Source: Bartonella sp. CM31XJBT (lineage in GTDB: Bacteria > Pseudomonadota > Alphaproteobacteria > Rhizobiales > Rhizobiaceae). From it: a stretch of 49,484 nucleotides of DNA. Below the pieces are notes generated by a model, which was given only the letters and a program-made list of their open reading frames with translations, did no database searches and was not told the DNA's origin. Shown piece by piece: positions 15,867 to 25,428 of this stretch. Position numbers and translations under genes: made by a program. The first letter of the stretch is position 1. The number at the start of each line of letters is the position of its first letter. The stretch spans positions 1 through 49,484 of the forward strand of contig NZ_JAQITD010000017.1 in the NCBI RefSeq assembly GCF_028618555.1, given 5' to 3'.

Positions 15867-16148
15867 TCATAAGCGTAGTTCAGAATGCAAACCAAGTCGT
15901 AAGAGCTCTAGTGTTTTGGTATCTGGCTTTCGATAGATCACAACTAAATCTGGCTTGATATGACAATCACGACAATTGCGCCATTGACATGTTAGTGCAT
16001 GATCTCTCCAATGCGCCGTTAGCGGTTCATTCTCCGCTAACGCTTTGACCACAAGCAGTAAATTCTCCTCTAGTGCATTAGCATACCTACCTTTGCTTTC
16101 ATGTTTAAGATCACACCGGAATGAACGCGTATAGACAATTTCCCGCAT
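15867..16148 (-). CDS. YafQ-type mRNA interferase toxin
   Basis: 93 aa of the RelE/YafQ superfamily, which cleave mRNA at the ribosome. The signature D-H-A-L-T...W-R-N-C-R-D-C-H-I-x-P-D-L-V-V-I-Y-R is clear. Residues matching the catalytic set of E. coli YafQ are present: His50, His63, Asp67 and His88 (L-G-L-H-S-E-L). One oddity is Cys where most members have Gly (L-T-C-Q-W, usually L-T-G-x-W). The start lies 7 bases after the antitoxin stop, in the usual antitoxin-first order. The pair is intact, in contrast to the decayed prophage genes beside it. Confidence 0.9.
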   Translation of the reverse strand: MREIVYTRSFRCDLKHESKGRYANALEENLLLVVKALAENEPLTAHWRDHALTCQWRNCRDCHIKPDLVVIYRKPDTKTLELLRLGLHSELRL

Positions 16149-16155
16149 AGCAAGC

Positions 16156-16437
16156 TTAGGTTTGCTTTTCAGATTTACGCATTTCGGTTCTATCTTCCCG
16201 TATCATGGTCCTTAAGCCGTCTAATGATGTATGTTCGATGCGTCTCATTTCAGCATCCTCGATAGCTCGTAATGTTTCCGGATTTGGTTGGAATAGATCA
16301 AGCGGTAATGCTCGATCTCTAGCAATGCGGGTCATAAACATGCGTACTGCATCCGATACAGTTAAACCCGTAGACTTAATAACTGCACTTGCAATTTCTT
16401 GAACTTCATCAGGTATGCGGGCTTGAATTTTTCCCAT
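16156..16437 (-). CDS. DinJ/RelB-type antitoxin
   Basis: 93 aa. The N-terminal ribbon-helix-helix begins G-K-I-Q-A-R-I-P-D-E-V and continues S-T-G-L-T-V-S-D-A-V-R-M-F-M-T-R-I-A, the classical RelB/DinJ DNA-binding and dimerisation region. L-P-L-D-L-F-Q-P-N follows at its end, and a charged tail that would wrap the toxin. The gene precedes the yafQ-like toxin. An AGGAGG ribosome site lies just upstream, and a perfect palindrome at 16458-16476 is a plausible binding site for autorepression. Confidence 0.9.
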   Translation of the reverse strand: MGKIQARIPDEVQEIASAVIKSTGLTVSDAVRMFMTRIARDRALPLDLFQPNPETLRAIEDAEMRRIEHTSLDGLRTMIREDRTEMRKSEKQT

Positions 16438-16457
16438 TGCTAAACCTCCTATTCAAT

Positions 16458-16476
16458 TGTAGTACAATGTACTACA
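16458..16476. promoter_or_regulatory. Palindromic operator of the toxin-antitoxin operon
   Basis: Perfect 8-bp inverted repeat TGTAGTAC-AAT-GTACTACA centred about 30 bp upstream of the antitoxin start. RelB/DinJ family antitoxins bind such sites with their ribbon-helix-helix domain. The symmetry is seen directly; the function is inferred. Confidence 0.75.
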
Positions 16477-16719
16477 CGTTAAGTTTATGTTAAGAGTTTC
16501 AACAATAGCTTTTCACAAGAGAACTTAGCAAAATTCAAAAAATGATTAGAGAAAGTTGGCAGAATAAGATATGTTTTGTAGAAGAATATTGGAAAATCCT
16601 ATTCCCTAACCTTTATTTATGAACCTCGCACTTTTAAAAAAAACTATATAAAATCAATGTGATATATGAATAAAAAAGAGCATAATATCACTAAAAGAGT
16701 GTTATAGAAATGATGTATC

Positions 16720-17682
16720 ATGACGATTCTACCACTCGATAGTGCTTCGATAAGAGAAGCAATAGCGCTTCTTGAAAAAGGGAAGTTAGTAGCGTTACCA
16801 ACGGAAACTGTTTATGGATTAGCGGGCGATGCAACCAATGGGAGGGCAATTTCTTCTATTTATTCTACAAAGGGTCGTCCGCAAATTAATCCTCTTATTG
16901 CGCATGTTAGCGGCATCGAAATGGCACAACGTTATGTTGAAATTGACTTTCTTTCACGCCAATTAATGGAGGAATTTTGGCCAGGGCCTTTGACATTGGT
17001 TTTGCCTTTAAAGGAACAGCATAATATCCATCCTTTAACAACCTCTGGTTTGAATACCTTGGCTGTTCGTTTTCCAGACAGTCGTTTTGCGGAAGTGGTA
17101 CAACATTTTGGCCGTCCACTTGCTGCTCCTAGTGCGAATCAATCGGGGCGTCTTAGCCCTACTTCAGCTGAGGCTGTTTTTGCATCTTTGGGGGAATCTG
17201 TTCCTTTAATATTGGACGGAGGACCTGCTAAAATAGGACTAGAATCAACGATTATTAAAATTTGTGGTGAAAATATTTATCTTTTGCGTCCAGGGGGGCT
17301 TACGGCTGATAAAATTGAAGAAGTTGTGGGGAAGTCTTTAAAACGGATAGATCAAAGGGCGGCGATTGAAGCTCCTGGGATGTTAAAATCGCATTATGCC
17401 CCCAATGCCACGGTTCGTTTGAATGTAGAAAAGGTGGAAAATGGTGAAGCGCTTTTAGCATTTGGTTCAAAGCGTGTTATGGGGGCTGAAAATGCCGTTT
17501 CTATTTTAAACCTTAGCGAAGATGGAAAGTTGGAAGAGGCAGCTTCTCATTTATTTCAATATATGAAGGAATTAGATTCATTTAAAGTGAGATGTATCGC
17601 AGTAGAACCTATTCCATCATACGGATTAGGGGAGGCTATCAATGATCGTCTTATACGGGCTGCAGCTCCAAAGGAGAAATGA
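16720..17682 (+). CDS. sua5: Threonylcarbamoyl-AMP synthase (Sua5 type)
   Basis: 320 aa. The enzyme makes threonylcarbamoyl-AMP from Thr, bicarbonate and ATP for the t6A37 modification of ANN-decoding tRNAs. The YrdC domain fills about 1-200: T-E-T-V-Y-G-L-A-G-D-A, S-T-K-G-R-P-x-x-N-P-L-I-x-H, R-F-P-D-S and A-P-S-A-N-x-S-G-x-x-S-P-T. A Sua5 C-terminal domain follows, with A-P-G-M-x-x-S-H-Y-A-P in the linker and G-L-G-E-A-I-N-D-R-L at the end. The length fits Sua5 rather than the short TsaC form. The stop overlaps the next start as ATGA, so the two genes are translationally linked. Confidence 0.93.
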   Translation: MTILPLDSASIREAIALLEKGKLVALPTETVYGLAGDATNGRAISSIYSTKGRPQINPLIAHVSGIEMAQRYVEIDFLSRQLMEEFWPGPLTLVLPLKEQHNIHPLTTSGLNTLAVRFPDSRFAEVVQHFGRPLAAPSANQSGRLSPTSAEAVFASLGESVPLILDGGPAKIGLESTIIKICGENIYLLRPGGLTADKIEEVVGKSLKRIDQRAAIEAPGMLKSHYAPNATVRLNVEKVENGEALLAFGSKRVMGAENAVSILNLSEDGKLEEAASHLFQYMKELDSFKVRCIAVEPIPSYGLGEAINDRLIRAAAPKEK

Positions 17683-19094
17683 ACATGGAGCAGGAATTAA
17701 TTGAGGGGTTTAGGGAAATTGTTGGTGCTAAGCATGCTATAACAGATCAAGCGTTGATTGCGCCGTATTTGCTTGAAGAGCGTGGGCTTTTTCATGGAAA
17801 AACACCTTTACTTTTACGTCCATCTTCTTGCGCAGAGATCTCATCGATTATGCAGTTAGCGAGCAAAACGCGCACACCGATTGTGCCACAGGGTGGAAAT
17901 ACAGGGCTTGTGGGGGGACAACAACCAGATGAAAGAGGAGGGAGCGTTCTTTTATCCATGGAGCGATTAAATAAGATTAGAGCTATAAATCTTGAGGGAA
18001 ATTTTGTTGTTGTAGAGGCTGGTGTTATTTTACAGGATTTACAGAAAAAAGTGGATGAATCAGGTCGTTTTTTCCCTCTTTCTTTGGCATCTGAAGGTTC
18101 TTGCCAAGTAGGAGGCAATCTTTCGTCGAATGCTGGAGGGACAGCTGTTTTAGCTTATGGCAATATGCGTGATCTTTGTCTTGGTTTAGAAGTTGTTTTA
18201 CCGGATGGGCGTATTTTAGATGATTTGCGTTTTGTTAAAAAAGACAATAGCGGTTACGATTTAAAAGATCTTTTTATTGGTGCAGAAGGCACATTGGGAG
18301 TTATAACCGCAGCCGTTTTGAAGATGTTTCCAAAAATAAAAGGAAAAGCTGTTGCTTTGGTGGGATTATATAGTCCGGCGAAGGCTTTAGAGTTTTTATC
18401 TCTGGCTCAAGAATATGGAGGAGGGATGTTGACAGGTTTTGAGCTCATGGGAAATCTCAGTTTGCAAATGGCTTTAGATTATAAGATGTGTGAGAAGCCT
18501 CCTCTTCAGCGGAAACATGAATGGTATGTATTAATGAACATTTCATCGTTGCAAGGCAATGATGAGGCATTATCGGTATTGAGTACTATTTTAGAAGAAG
18601 CTTTAAAGAATGCGGTGATAGAAGATGCAGTTGTTGCGCAATCTTTAAAACAGCAAGATTTTTTTTGGCAATTACGAGAAAGTATATCATCAGCACAAAA
18701 GTTAGCAGGAGGGTCCATTAAGCATGATATTGCAATCCCACTTGCTTCTATTCCTGATTTTATTGCTGAGGCAGCGCTTATTGTAGAAGATATTGCTCCA
18801 GGAGCACGGGTGATTTGTTTTGGACACATGGGTGATGGAAATTTACATTATAATATTACACAACCTGTAGGAGCTGATACGACAGTGTTCTTGCAGTTAT
18901 GGTCAACAATGAATCATCGCATTCATAGTTTAGTGGTGGACTATAGAGGTGCATTTTCTGCTGAGCATGGAATTGGTCAGCTTAAGCGCGAAGAACTTCG
19001 TTCTTTTAAATCGCCTGTCGCATTGGATATTATGCAAGGGATTAAAAAAACGCTCGATCCTTTAGGGATAATGAATCCTGGAAAAGTATTATAA
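17679..19094 (+). CDS. FAD-linked 2-hydroxyacid dehydrogenase/oxidase (GlcD / D-2-hydroxyglutarate dehydrogenase-like)
   Basis: 471 aa. The N-terminal FAD-binding domain of the p-cresol methylhydroxylase type has the loop P-Q-G-G-N-T-G-L-V-G-G (about 67-77), S-M-E-R-L-N-K-I-R, and V-G-G-N-L-S-S-N-A-G-G. The C-terminal oxidase domain has F-G-H-M-G-D-G-N-L-H-Y-N, E-H-G-I-G-Q-L-K-R and the terminal D-P-x-G-I-M-N-P-G-K-V-L. These are typical of the D-lactate, glycolate and D-2-hydroxyglutarate dehydrogenase family; the substrate cannot be set from motifs. Start is ATG 17679 (ATGA overlap with sua5) or ATG 17685. Confidence 0.88.
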   Translation: MNMEQELIEGFREIVGAKHAITDQALIAPYLLEERGLFHGKTPLLLRPSSCAEISSIMQLASKTRTPIVPQGGNTGLVGGQQPDERGGSVLLSMERLNKIRAINLEGNFVVVEAGVILQDLQKKVDESGRFFPLSLASEGSCQVGGNLSSNAGGTAVLAYGNMRDLCLGLEVVLPDGRILDDLRFVKKDNSGYDLKDLFIGAEGTLGVITAAVLKMFPKIKGKAVALVGLYSPAKALEFLSLAQEYGGGMLTGFELMGNLSLQMALDYKMCEKPPLQRKHEWYVLMNISSLQGNDEALSVLSTILEEALKNAVIEDAVVAQSLKQQDFFWQLRESISSAQKLAGGSIKHDIAIPLASIPDFIAEAALIVEDIAPGARVICFGHMGDGNLHYNITQPVGADTTVFLQLWSTMNHRIHSLVVDYRGAFSAEHGIGQLKREELRSFKSPVALDIMQGIKKTLDPLGIMNPGKVL

Positions 19095-19232
19095 TTCAAG
19101 AATGGTGATCATGTATTTTTGTTTAGATTTTAATAACCAAAAAAGAAACCAGTTGTTTTTTATTCAAACTTTTAATAATCCAATGAGAAAAAGCTGCTAA
19201 AGGGTGTATGTTATTTAAGATAAATTGGGATA

Positions 19233-19766
19233 ATGTATATGGCTAATCAATGCTTTAATCAGGCAAAAGCGGTGCTTGAATTTCGGTTAGATCCGTGCCA
19301 TTTGCCACAAACGACGACATATTTTTCATCCAAAACGGGTAATCAGGTTATTTGTTCGTTAAATGAGCGTGGTGTTTCTTTTAAAACGGATATGCCTTCA
19401 AGTTTATCGCATTTAATACCCCCTTATCATTTCCAAGGAATTGCAGCACGTACCGTAAAAACGCGTTCAGGAGAAAGAGCTGTTGCATTAGAATTACTTC
19501 ATGCCGATGAGGAAGCTTGTATACCGCTTTTGGTTTCCAGAGATTTGAATAATGTTCTTCTGGATTGGCGGTTATGGGCGGATACTTATGGCCTTCCCAT
19601 GCTTATGATCAATGAAGATAATCGCATTCTGGTTGTAAAAGATCGTTCTGATTTACATCGATTTTTTGGTACAACAGCACATTCTAAACAAAAGCGTTTT
19701 TTACTTCGTTATAGCAATCCGTTAGGCTTGCGTTTGGTGATTGCGAATCGAATTGCACTCCAGTAA
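19233..19766 (+). CDS. Conserved Rhizobiales protein, DUF6101-like
   Basis: 177 aa, soluble, with no signal peptide or membrane segment. A central stretch (F-Q-G-I-A-A-R-T, then A-L-E-L-L-H-x-D) and a C-terminal stretch (P-L-L-V-S-R-D-L, D-W-R-L-W-A-D-T-Y-G-L-P-M-L) recall the DUF6101 family as I remember it. The function of that family is unknown. The start used is ATG 19233; ATG 19239 is equally possible. It stands alone, followed by about 1 kb without genes. Confidence 0.6.
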   Translation: MYMANQCFNQAKAVLEFRLDPCHLPQTTTYFSSKTGNQVICSLNERGVSFKTDMPSSLSHLIPPYHFQGIAARTVKTRSGERAVALELLHADEEACIPLLVSRDLNNVLLDWRLWADTYGLPMLMINEDNRILVVKDRSDLHRFFGTTAHSKQKRFLLRYSNPLGLRLVIANRIALQ

Positions 19767-20116
19767 TATTAACATGCATTTATTTTTGTACTACCGTCAG
19801 CATTTATCTTGTTGTGCTGTAAAACATCGTTGTTTGGAGCGGTAATATAAGGCATGTAAACTTCACACATGAAGTGTTTTAGGAGATATGGCAAATATTC
19901 TTAAGTTTGCTTGTAGGTATTTGTGTAAGTGCAGCATAGGAGTGGGAAGCAAGAGGAACCCGCTCAATGAGAATCCAGACCTTTACAGACGGGATTTGGT
20001 GTGACTTTTGGTTCTTGAAAACAAAAAGAGGAAGTCAATGATTGTAAATGAGAGTTTTTTGACACCATACATTGGCAGCAGAAATCGATTATGTAAAACG
20101 CTTTTTTCGGAGAGGT

Positions 20117-20153
20117 AAAAACGGTTTTCATAACAATAGAAACTGTTTTTTTT
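20117..20153 (+). terminator. Hairpin with T-run, terminator-like
   Basis: AAAACGGTTTC-like arm pairing with GAAACTGTTTT (one G-T pair and one bulged T), followed by eight T. It lies 350 bp downstream of the nearest gene on this strand, so it may end a non-coding transcript. Confidence 0.4.
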
Positions 20154-20185
20154 GGCGGTATAATTTTGGGTTTTTGCCACATCAT

Positions 20186-20217
20186 AAAAACACCAGCAGA
20201 TTGCTGGAAGTGTTTTT
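20186..20217. terminator. Bidirectional terminator-like hairpin
   Basis: AAAACAC-CAGCA, loop GAT, TGCTG-GAA-GTGTTTT: a two-part stem with A-rich and T-rich flanks that could work in both directions. Confidence 0.45.
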
Positions 20218-20833
20218 GAATTTTTTTATAAATAATTTCTCCATGTTGAATGAGAGCTTTGAATATTGCAGAATATTCTTATTTCATCTCTCTCTCTTAT
20301 AATCAAAATCATTTAGATAGAAAGGGTTATCGTAATATTGAGAGTTGGAAAATACAAAGATGGTATCGGTTTTTATTCCAGAAAGATGGAAGAGTGGATT
20401 TATACTATTTGCAGGTAGTGTCGTAAAATGGGAGTGATGAGCATGAGAGGTATTGTTTAAGAATTTGTATGTGAATAATATAACTATCTTTTTTGGGCAT
20501 TTTATTTTTTGTAAAAGCGGAATTTCATTAAAAACGCGATAGATAAAAGAAATGATAGTATATATGTTTTTCTTCAGGACTTTATAAGAAAGAAAGTGTT
20601 TATAAAAGTGATGAGAAAATACGTTTAAAGTAACAGTAAAATGATCATTTTATATTACATTTTCAGATTCAAAAAATTTTCCTATTTTATCATGAGTAGA
20701 TATTCTATTTATAATATTTGATTGTTCAAAGGAAAGCACACTCATTTTTTCAAAATTATGGTCAACGTAAAACAGTGAGAAAATTTGTGTGTCATGCTCT
20801 TATATAAAATAATAAAATCGTAAAAAAGAATAT

Positions 20834-22117
20834 TCAAAGGATTTTATTTTCTCGCGCAACGGCTCTCCATCCGATATCACGACGAACAAAACCTTCTGGC
20901 CAATCAATACAATCAACTGCTTCATAGGCACGTTTTTGTGCATGCGTAATCGTTTTTCCTGTTGCAGTTATATTGAGAACACGTCCACCATTTGCAATGA
21001 GTTCTCCATCACGCAACACTGTACCAGCTTGAAAAACTCTCACATCGGGAAGAGAGTTTACTTGATCAACGTTACGGATAACAGTACCTTTTTGGGGGGA
21101 GTCTGGATAACCATTAGCAGCCATAACAACGGTGAGAGCAGCTTTTTCAGACCACCGAAGAGGCTTATTTTCAAGTTTTCCTTGAGCAGCAGCAAGAAAA
21201 ATTGGCAAAATGTCATCTTTGAGGCGCATCATTAAAACTTGACATTCAGGATCACCGAATCGTACGTTAAATTCAATTAATTCGGGTCCTTTTTGCGTTA
21301 TCATTAATCCGACGAAGAGAATACCTTTAAAGGGAGCGCCCATTTCTTTCATGCTTTTTAAAGCTGGTTCAACAATTTCTTTGAGAGTACGATTCACTAT
21401 TTCTTTGGTCATGATGGGCGCTGGTGAATAAGCACCCATACCACCGGTGTTTGCTCCAATATCCCCATCACCTACACGTTTATGATCTTGAGCAGATCCA
21501 AAAGGAAGAGCAACTTTACCATCACAAAGGCAGAAGAAGCTTGCTTCTTCACCTTCAAGAAAAGATTCTACAACAATTTTGTTTCCTGCATCTCCAAATG
21601 TACTTTTGAAGCAGGCATCAACTGCGTTAAATGCTTCTTCCATAGTTGTTGCAACCACAACACCTTTGCCAGCTGCTAAGCCATCAGCTTTAATAACAAT
21701 GGGAACATCTTGTTGCTGAATGTAAGCTTTAGCTTTAGAGGCATCATTAAAGCATTGGTAACTTCCTGTAGGAATGTTATTCTTACGACATAAATCTTTT
21801 GTAAAAGCTTTTGAACCTTCTAGTTGAGCAGCTTTTTGAGTAGGACCAAATACACAGATGTTAGCGCTATTAAGAGAGTCTGTTATACCCGCAACCAATG
21901 GTGCTTCTGGTCCTACAATTACAAGATCAATAGAACGTGCTTTACAAAAATCAATAACAAGGGAATGGTCATCAATGTTTAAATTAATATTTTCACCAAA
22001 TTCTGTTGTTGCAGGATTTCCAGGAGCACAGTATAACTTTGTTAGCAGTGGTGATGCTGCTATTTTCCATGCTAAAGCGTGTTCTCGTCCACCTGAGCCA
22101 ATAAGAAGAATATTCAT
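20834..22117 (-). CDS. purD: Phosphoribosylamine-glycine ligase
   Basis: 427 aa, full length for PurD. It joins glycine to phosphoribosylamine with ATP, the second step of purine synthesis. N-terminus: [15 protein letters not shown]. Then G-P-E-A-P-L-V-A-G, the ATP-grasp segments ([15 protein letters not shown]), [14 protein letters not shown] and the metal-binding [18 protein letters not shown] precedes the ATG at 22117. It diverges from ubiA across an 87-bp gap. Confidence 0.97.
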   Translation of the reverse strand: MNILLIGSGGREHALAWKIAASPLLTKLYCAPGNPATTEFGENINLNIDDHSLVIDFCKARSIDLVIVGPEAPLVAGITDSLNSANICVFGPTQKAAQLEGSKAFTKDLCRKNNIPTGSYQCFNDASKAKAYIQQQDVPIVIKADGLAAGKGVVVATTMEEAFNAVDACFKSTFGDAGNKIVVESFLEGEEASFFCLCDGKVALPFGSAQDHKRVGDGDIGANTGGMGAYSPAPIMTKEIVNRTLKEIVEPALKSMKEMGAPFKGILFVGLMITQKGPELIEFNVRFGDPECQVLMMRLKDDILPIFLAAAQGKLENKPLRWSEKAALTVVMAANGYPDSPQKGTVIRNVDQVNSLPDVRVFQAGTVLRDGELIANGGRVLNITATGKTITHAQKRAYEAVDCIDWPEGFVRRDIGWRAVARENKIL

Positions 22118-22207
22118 TGCTTGCTCCTCTCATAAAAGATGATTAATCTCATCCCCTTCTCATAAGAATGAAATGTCTCTATCGCAAGACCAAAGGTAAA
22201 TCATTTG

Positions 22208-23212
22208 ATGAAAAAAAATAAAAATATCGCGCATGTTCAGTCCTATGATAGCCAAGGACGGGTTATGGATGCATCTTCCAAACAATGGGTCTACAATTTC
22301 CTTCCCTGTTCTTTATGGTTTTATGCGCAATTGGCGCGTTGGGATCGGCCTATTGGATGGCAATTGTTGATGTGGCCTTGTTTTTGGTCAACAACAATGG
22401 CTTTTTTCTCTTATAAAATGCATTACGATACTCTTTTATCAATGTTTCTTCATTGGGTTTGGTATCTTTTTCTTTTTTTTCTGGGATCTATTGCTATGCG
22501 AGGGGCAGGATGTACTTGGAATGATCTTATTGACCATAAAATTGATGCTCAGGTAGAAAGGACACGTTCTCGCCCATTGCCGACAGGTCATGTGAGTCGG
22601 TTTCAAGCGAGAGTTTTTATCCTTGTGCAATGTTTTGTTGGTTTAGTCGTTTTATCACAATTTAATAGGTTTAGTTTTTTTCTAGGTATTTCGTCATTGA
22701 TAGCTGTTGCATTTTATCCTTTTATGAAACGCGTAACATATTGGCCGCAGTTTTTTTTAGGCGTTGCGTTTAATTGGGGGGCATTAATGGGGTGGGCTGT
22801 TGTTTTTGGAAGTTTAAGCTGGGCACCAATCTTGCTTTATGTGGGATCAATTTTGTGGACCATAGGATATGATACAATCTACGCACATCAAGATAAAGAA
22901 GATGACGTTACTGTTGGTGTCCGTTCTACGGCTCTTCTCTTTGGTAAAGCAACCAAGCGTGCTTTAGTATTTTTGTATGGTGGTTTTGTGATGTTCATTA
23001 GTCTAGCATTTTATTTAGCTGGAGTCCCTGTTCTTAGTTTTTTGGGGATTTTTGTGGCAAGTATCCATATGTTTATTCAAATTAAAGTCATTGATATAGA
23101 TGACAGTTCACAATGCCTCAGGCTTTTCAAATCTAATTCGCTTATTGGTTTTGTGATTTTTGCTGGTTTAGTATGTGGGGGTATATGGACGATATTTTAT
23201 CCTGCGGTCTAA
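22208..23212 (+). CDS. ubiA: 4-hydroxybenzoate polyprenyltransferase
   Basis: About 334 aa. An integral membrane prenyltransferase of ubiquinone synthesis. Both Asp-rich motifs are present: N-D-L-I-D-H-K-I-D followed by R-T-R-S-R-P-L-P-T-G, and Y-D-T-I-Y-A-H-Q-D-K-E-D-D. Multiple hydrophobic helices follow from about residue 55. The start is uncertain: ATG 22208 gives an unusually long polar N-terminus, and ATG 22265 (M-D-A-S-S-K) would shorten it by 19 residues. It diverges from purD. Confidence 0.94.
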   Translation: MKKNKNIAHVQSYDSQGRVMDASSKQWVYNFLPCSLWFYAQLARWDRPIGWQLLMWPCFWSTTMAFFSYKMHYDTLLSMFLHWVWYLFLFFLGSIAMRGAGCTWNDLIDHKIDAQVERTRSRPLPTGHVSRFQARVFILVQCFVGLVVLSQFNRFSFFLGISSLIAVAFYPFMKRVTYWPQFFLGVAFNWGALMGWAVVFGSLSWAPILLYVGSILWTIGYDTIYAHQDKEDDVTVGVRSTALLFGKATKRALVFLYGGFVMFISLAFYLAGVPVLSFLGIFVASIHMFIQIKVIDIDDSSQCLRLFKSNSLIGFVIFAGLVCGGIWTIFYPAV

Positions 23213-23450
23213 AAATAAGTTAGCTAAAATCATAGTTTCTACTGAATACAGTATGTTTTTTTTAAATAAGCTTGTTGCTAATCTATTTTTAAGCGATACA
23301 GTAGAAAATATTACTAATCAACTGTTACAGTGGAAATGAAATTCTTCTATTTAAATAAAATACATCATCTTCTTTTAGAATTTTTCAAATAAAAAATATT
23401 TGTTTAACTGTTGGGAAGAAAAAATCTTCATAACGATGAAGTTTGAAGGA

Positions 23451-24074
23451 TTAGGGATAAAGTTTTTGTCTTTTCCAATCATTGTTTTCAATACAATCGC
23501 GTGTAAAAAGCAGACGATCATGTAAACGAAATGGGCGATCGCACCAGAACTCTATAGAAAGGGGTTTAACACGAAACCCAGACCAATAAGGTGGTCGTGG
23601 AATATTACCTAGAGCATAACGCGCAGTATATTGAGCAATTGCTTTTTCGAGCACAAAACGATTGTCTAAAGGTTGAGATTGTTTAGATGCCCATGCACCA
23701 ATTCGACTACCACGTGGTCGCGATTGGAAATAGGCATCGGCTTCCTGTTGACTTACTTTTTCAACAATTCCTCTAATTCTGACCTGACGACGGAGCGATT
23801 TCCAATGAAAACCTAGGGATGCTTTCATTGATTTTAAAATTTCTTGTCCTTTACAGCTTTCATAATTGGTATAGAAGACAAAGCCTTGGGGACTGTAGTC
23901 TTTGAGGAGAACCATACGAACATTAGGGAGTCCTGTTTCGTCAACTGTTGCTAATGCCATAGCATTCGGATCATTTATTTCACTTATCGTTGCCTCTTCA
24001 AGCCACTTTTCGAAAAGTTCAAAAGGTTTTTGCATTTGCATAAAATGATCATCTGTTGGTATTTTTTTGCTCAT
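23451..24074 (-). CDS. pdxH: Pyridoxamine/pyridoxine 5'-phosphate oxidase
   Basis: 207 aa from ATG 24074, which has GGAG six bases upstream; a longer in-frame start at 24110 lacks this. It is an FMN enzyme making pyridoxal 5'-phosphate. Typical blocks: [23 protein letters not shown]-x-S-x-[22 protein letters not shown], and C-terminal [11 protein letters not shown] and R-L-H-D-R. A single gene on the minus strand. Confidence 0.96.
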   Translation of the reverse strand: MSKKIPTDDHFMQMQKPFELFEKWLEEATISEINDPNAMALATVDETGLPNVRMVLLKDYSPQGFVFYTNYESCKGQEILKSMKASLGFHWKSLRRQVRIRGIVEKVSQQEADAYFQSRPRGSRIGAWASKQSQPLDNRFVLEKAIAQYTARYALGNIPRPPYWSGFRVKPLSIEFWCDRPFRLHDRLLFTRDCIENNDWKRQKLYP

Positions 24075-24398
24075 AGTTTCTCCAAATATCAGTGAGCATG
24101 GGTGAGGCATTTTCTCATTTACTTTATCATCAAGAAGTCACAGTACCATTTTTCCTTATTTTCAAAAAGCCAATGCTATCGTGTATTTCTATGGTAGTTT
24201 AATTATTTTTACTTTAGCATAGACTACAAGGAGCTATATTAAATAAATATCTCATTTTATCTGGTATTTTAGTTTATTGATAGACATATAAAGAGAAAAG
24301 AAGAAATTATTCTCTAGAATAGATTGATGAAGCTATAAAGGGTATTAACAACGTATCAGTTGATATTTTGAAAACGAAGAAATTGAAAAGAGGGCAAT

Positions 24399-25301
24399 AT
24401 GCGTGATCCCTACACGATTCTGGGTGTGGCACGTACCGCAAAATCGCAAGAGATTAAATCGGCATTTAGAAGATTAGCAAAGAAGTATCATCCAGATCAT
24501 AATAGAGATGATGCAAAGGCTAAAGAAAAATTTGCTGAAATTAATCAAGCTTATGAAATTATAGGTGATAAAGATAAAAAGGCACAATTTGACCGCGGTG
24601 AAATTGATATGGAAGGAAAACCGCTTTATCAGGCCTATGGTACTGGTGAAAATTTTAGCAATAAACAAAATCCTTTTTCAGGAAGAGCAAAGGGATTTGA
24701 TTTTTCCTCTTCAGGTGGTGCAGGTTTTGATGCGAGTGATATTTTTCGGGATCTGTTTGGAGGAGGAGGTAGCTTTTCGAATTCCACACACTATAACCGT
24801 CCCCAACAAGGAGCACATGTGCGTGCTAATCTTGCCATAACATTAGAGCAGATGGTTGGCGCAGAAAAGGTGGAAGCTGTTTTTCCAAATGGAAAAAAGT
24901 TAAAAATTAAACTTCCATATTATATTGAAGACGGACAGGTTATTCGTTTAAAAGGTCAGGGAGAAGAGGTAGCTCTTGGGCAAGCAGGAGATGCGTTGAT
25001 AACCATTCAGATTCAAAAACATCCTCGTTTTCGGGTTGAAGGAAGAGCACTTCATCTTGATTTACCAGTTTCTCTTAAACATGCTGTTTTGGGAGCAAAA
25101 GAAGAAGTTGAGACGTTGGAGGGACGTGTGGTTTTAACGATTCCTGCGTGGTCAAGTTCTGATCGCGTTTTACGGTTGAAAGGGAAAGGGCTTCGTTTAA
25201 AAAATGGTACAAGAGATGATCTTTATGTGCATGTTCGCATTATGTTGCCGGAAGGTGAAAATGCCGCGCTAGAACAGTTTTTGCAAATGCAACAAGATTA
25301 A
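24399..25301 (+). CDS. cbpA: DnaJ-class co-chaperone, CbpA-like
   Basis: 300 aa. The J domain covers about 1-65 with the H-P-D motif (Y-H-P-D-H-N) that stimulates DnaK ATPase. A Gly/Phe-rich linker follows (about 75-130). Then come the two substrate-binding C-terminal domains ([32 protein letters not shown]). There are no CxxCxGxG zinc repeats, which separates it from DnaJ and fits CbpA. Start is ATG 24399 with AGAGGG upstream. Confidence 0.88.
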   Translation: MRDPYTILGVARTAKSQEIKSAFRRLAKKYHPDHNRDDAKAKEKFAEINQAYEIIGDKDKKAQFDRGEIDMEGKPLYQAYGTGENFSNKQNPFSGRAKGFDFSSSGGAGFDASDIFRDLFGGGGSFSNSTHYNRPQQGAHVRANLAITLEQMVGAEKVEAVFPNGKKLKIKLPYYIEDGQVIRLKGQGEEVALGQAGDALITIQIQKHPRFRVEGRALHLDLPVSLKHAVLGAKEEVETLEGRVVLTIPAWSSSDRVLRLKGKGLRLKNGTRDDLYVHVRIMLPEGENAALEQFLQMQQD

Positions 25302-25428
25302 TTTTAAAATTTTTATATATAAAAGCGTAGTTTTTGTTTGATTTTAAACCAATTGCTTGAAGAAAAAGTTGACCTGTGTCATAGGCAGATGAATAATATT
25401 AATTTTAAGTAACAATGGGGCAGTGCTG

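Larger units (their letters stand above)
19767..20833. other. 1.07-kb gap without a credible gene, with two hairpins
   Basis: No convincing coding frame on either strand; short frames here have no ribosome site and no protein-like composition. Two inverted repeats stand out, at 20117-20153 and 20186-20217. The right half (20300-20830) is very AT-rich and shows no recognisable structure. It could hold a small RNA or the remains of a lost gene. Confidence 0.5.

Noticed and set aside
19964..20185. Short frames in the 1-kb gap
   Set aside because: Lys/Phe-rich composition from AT-rich DNA, overlapping frames on the same strand, no ribosome site.
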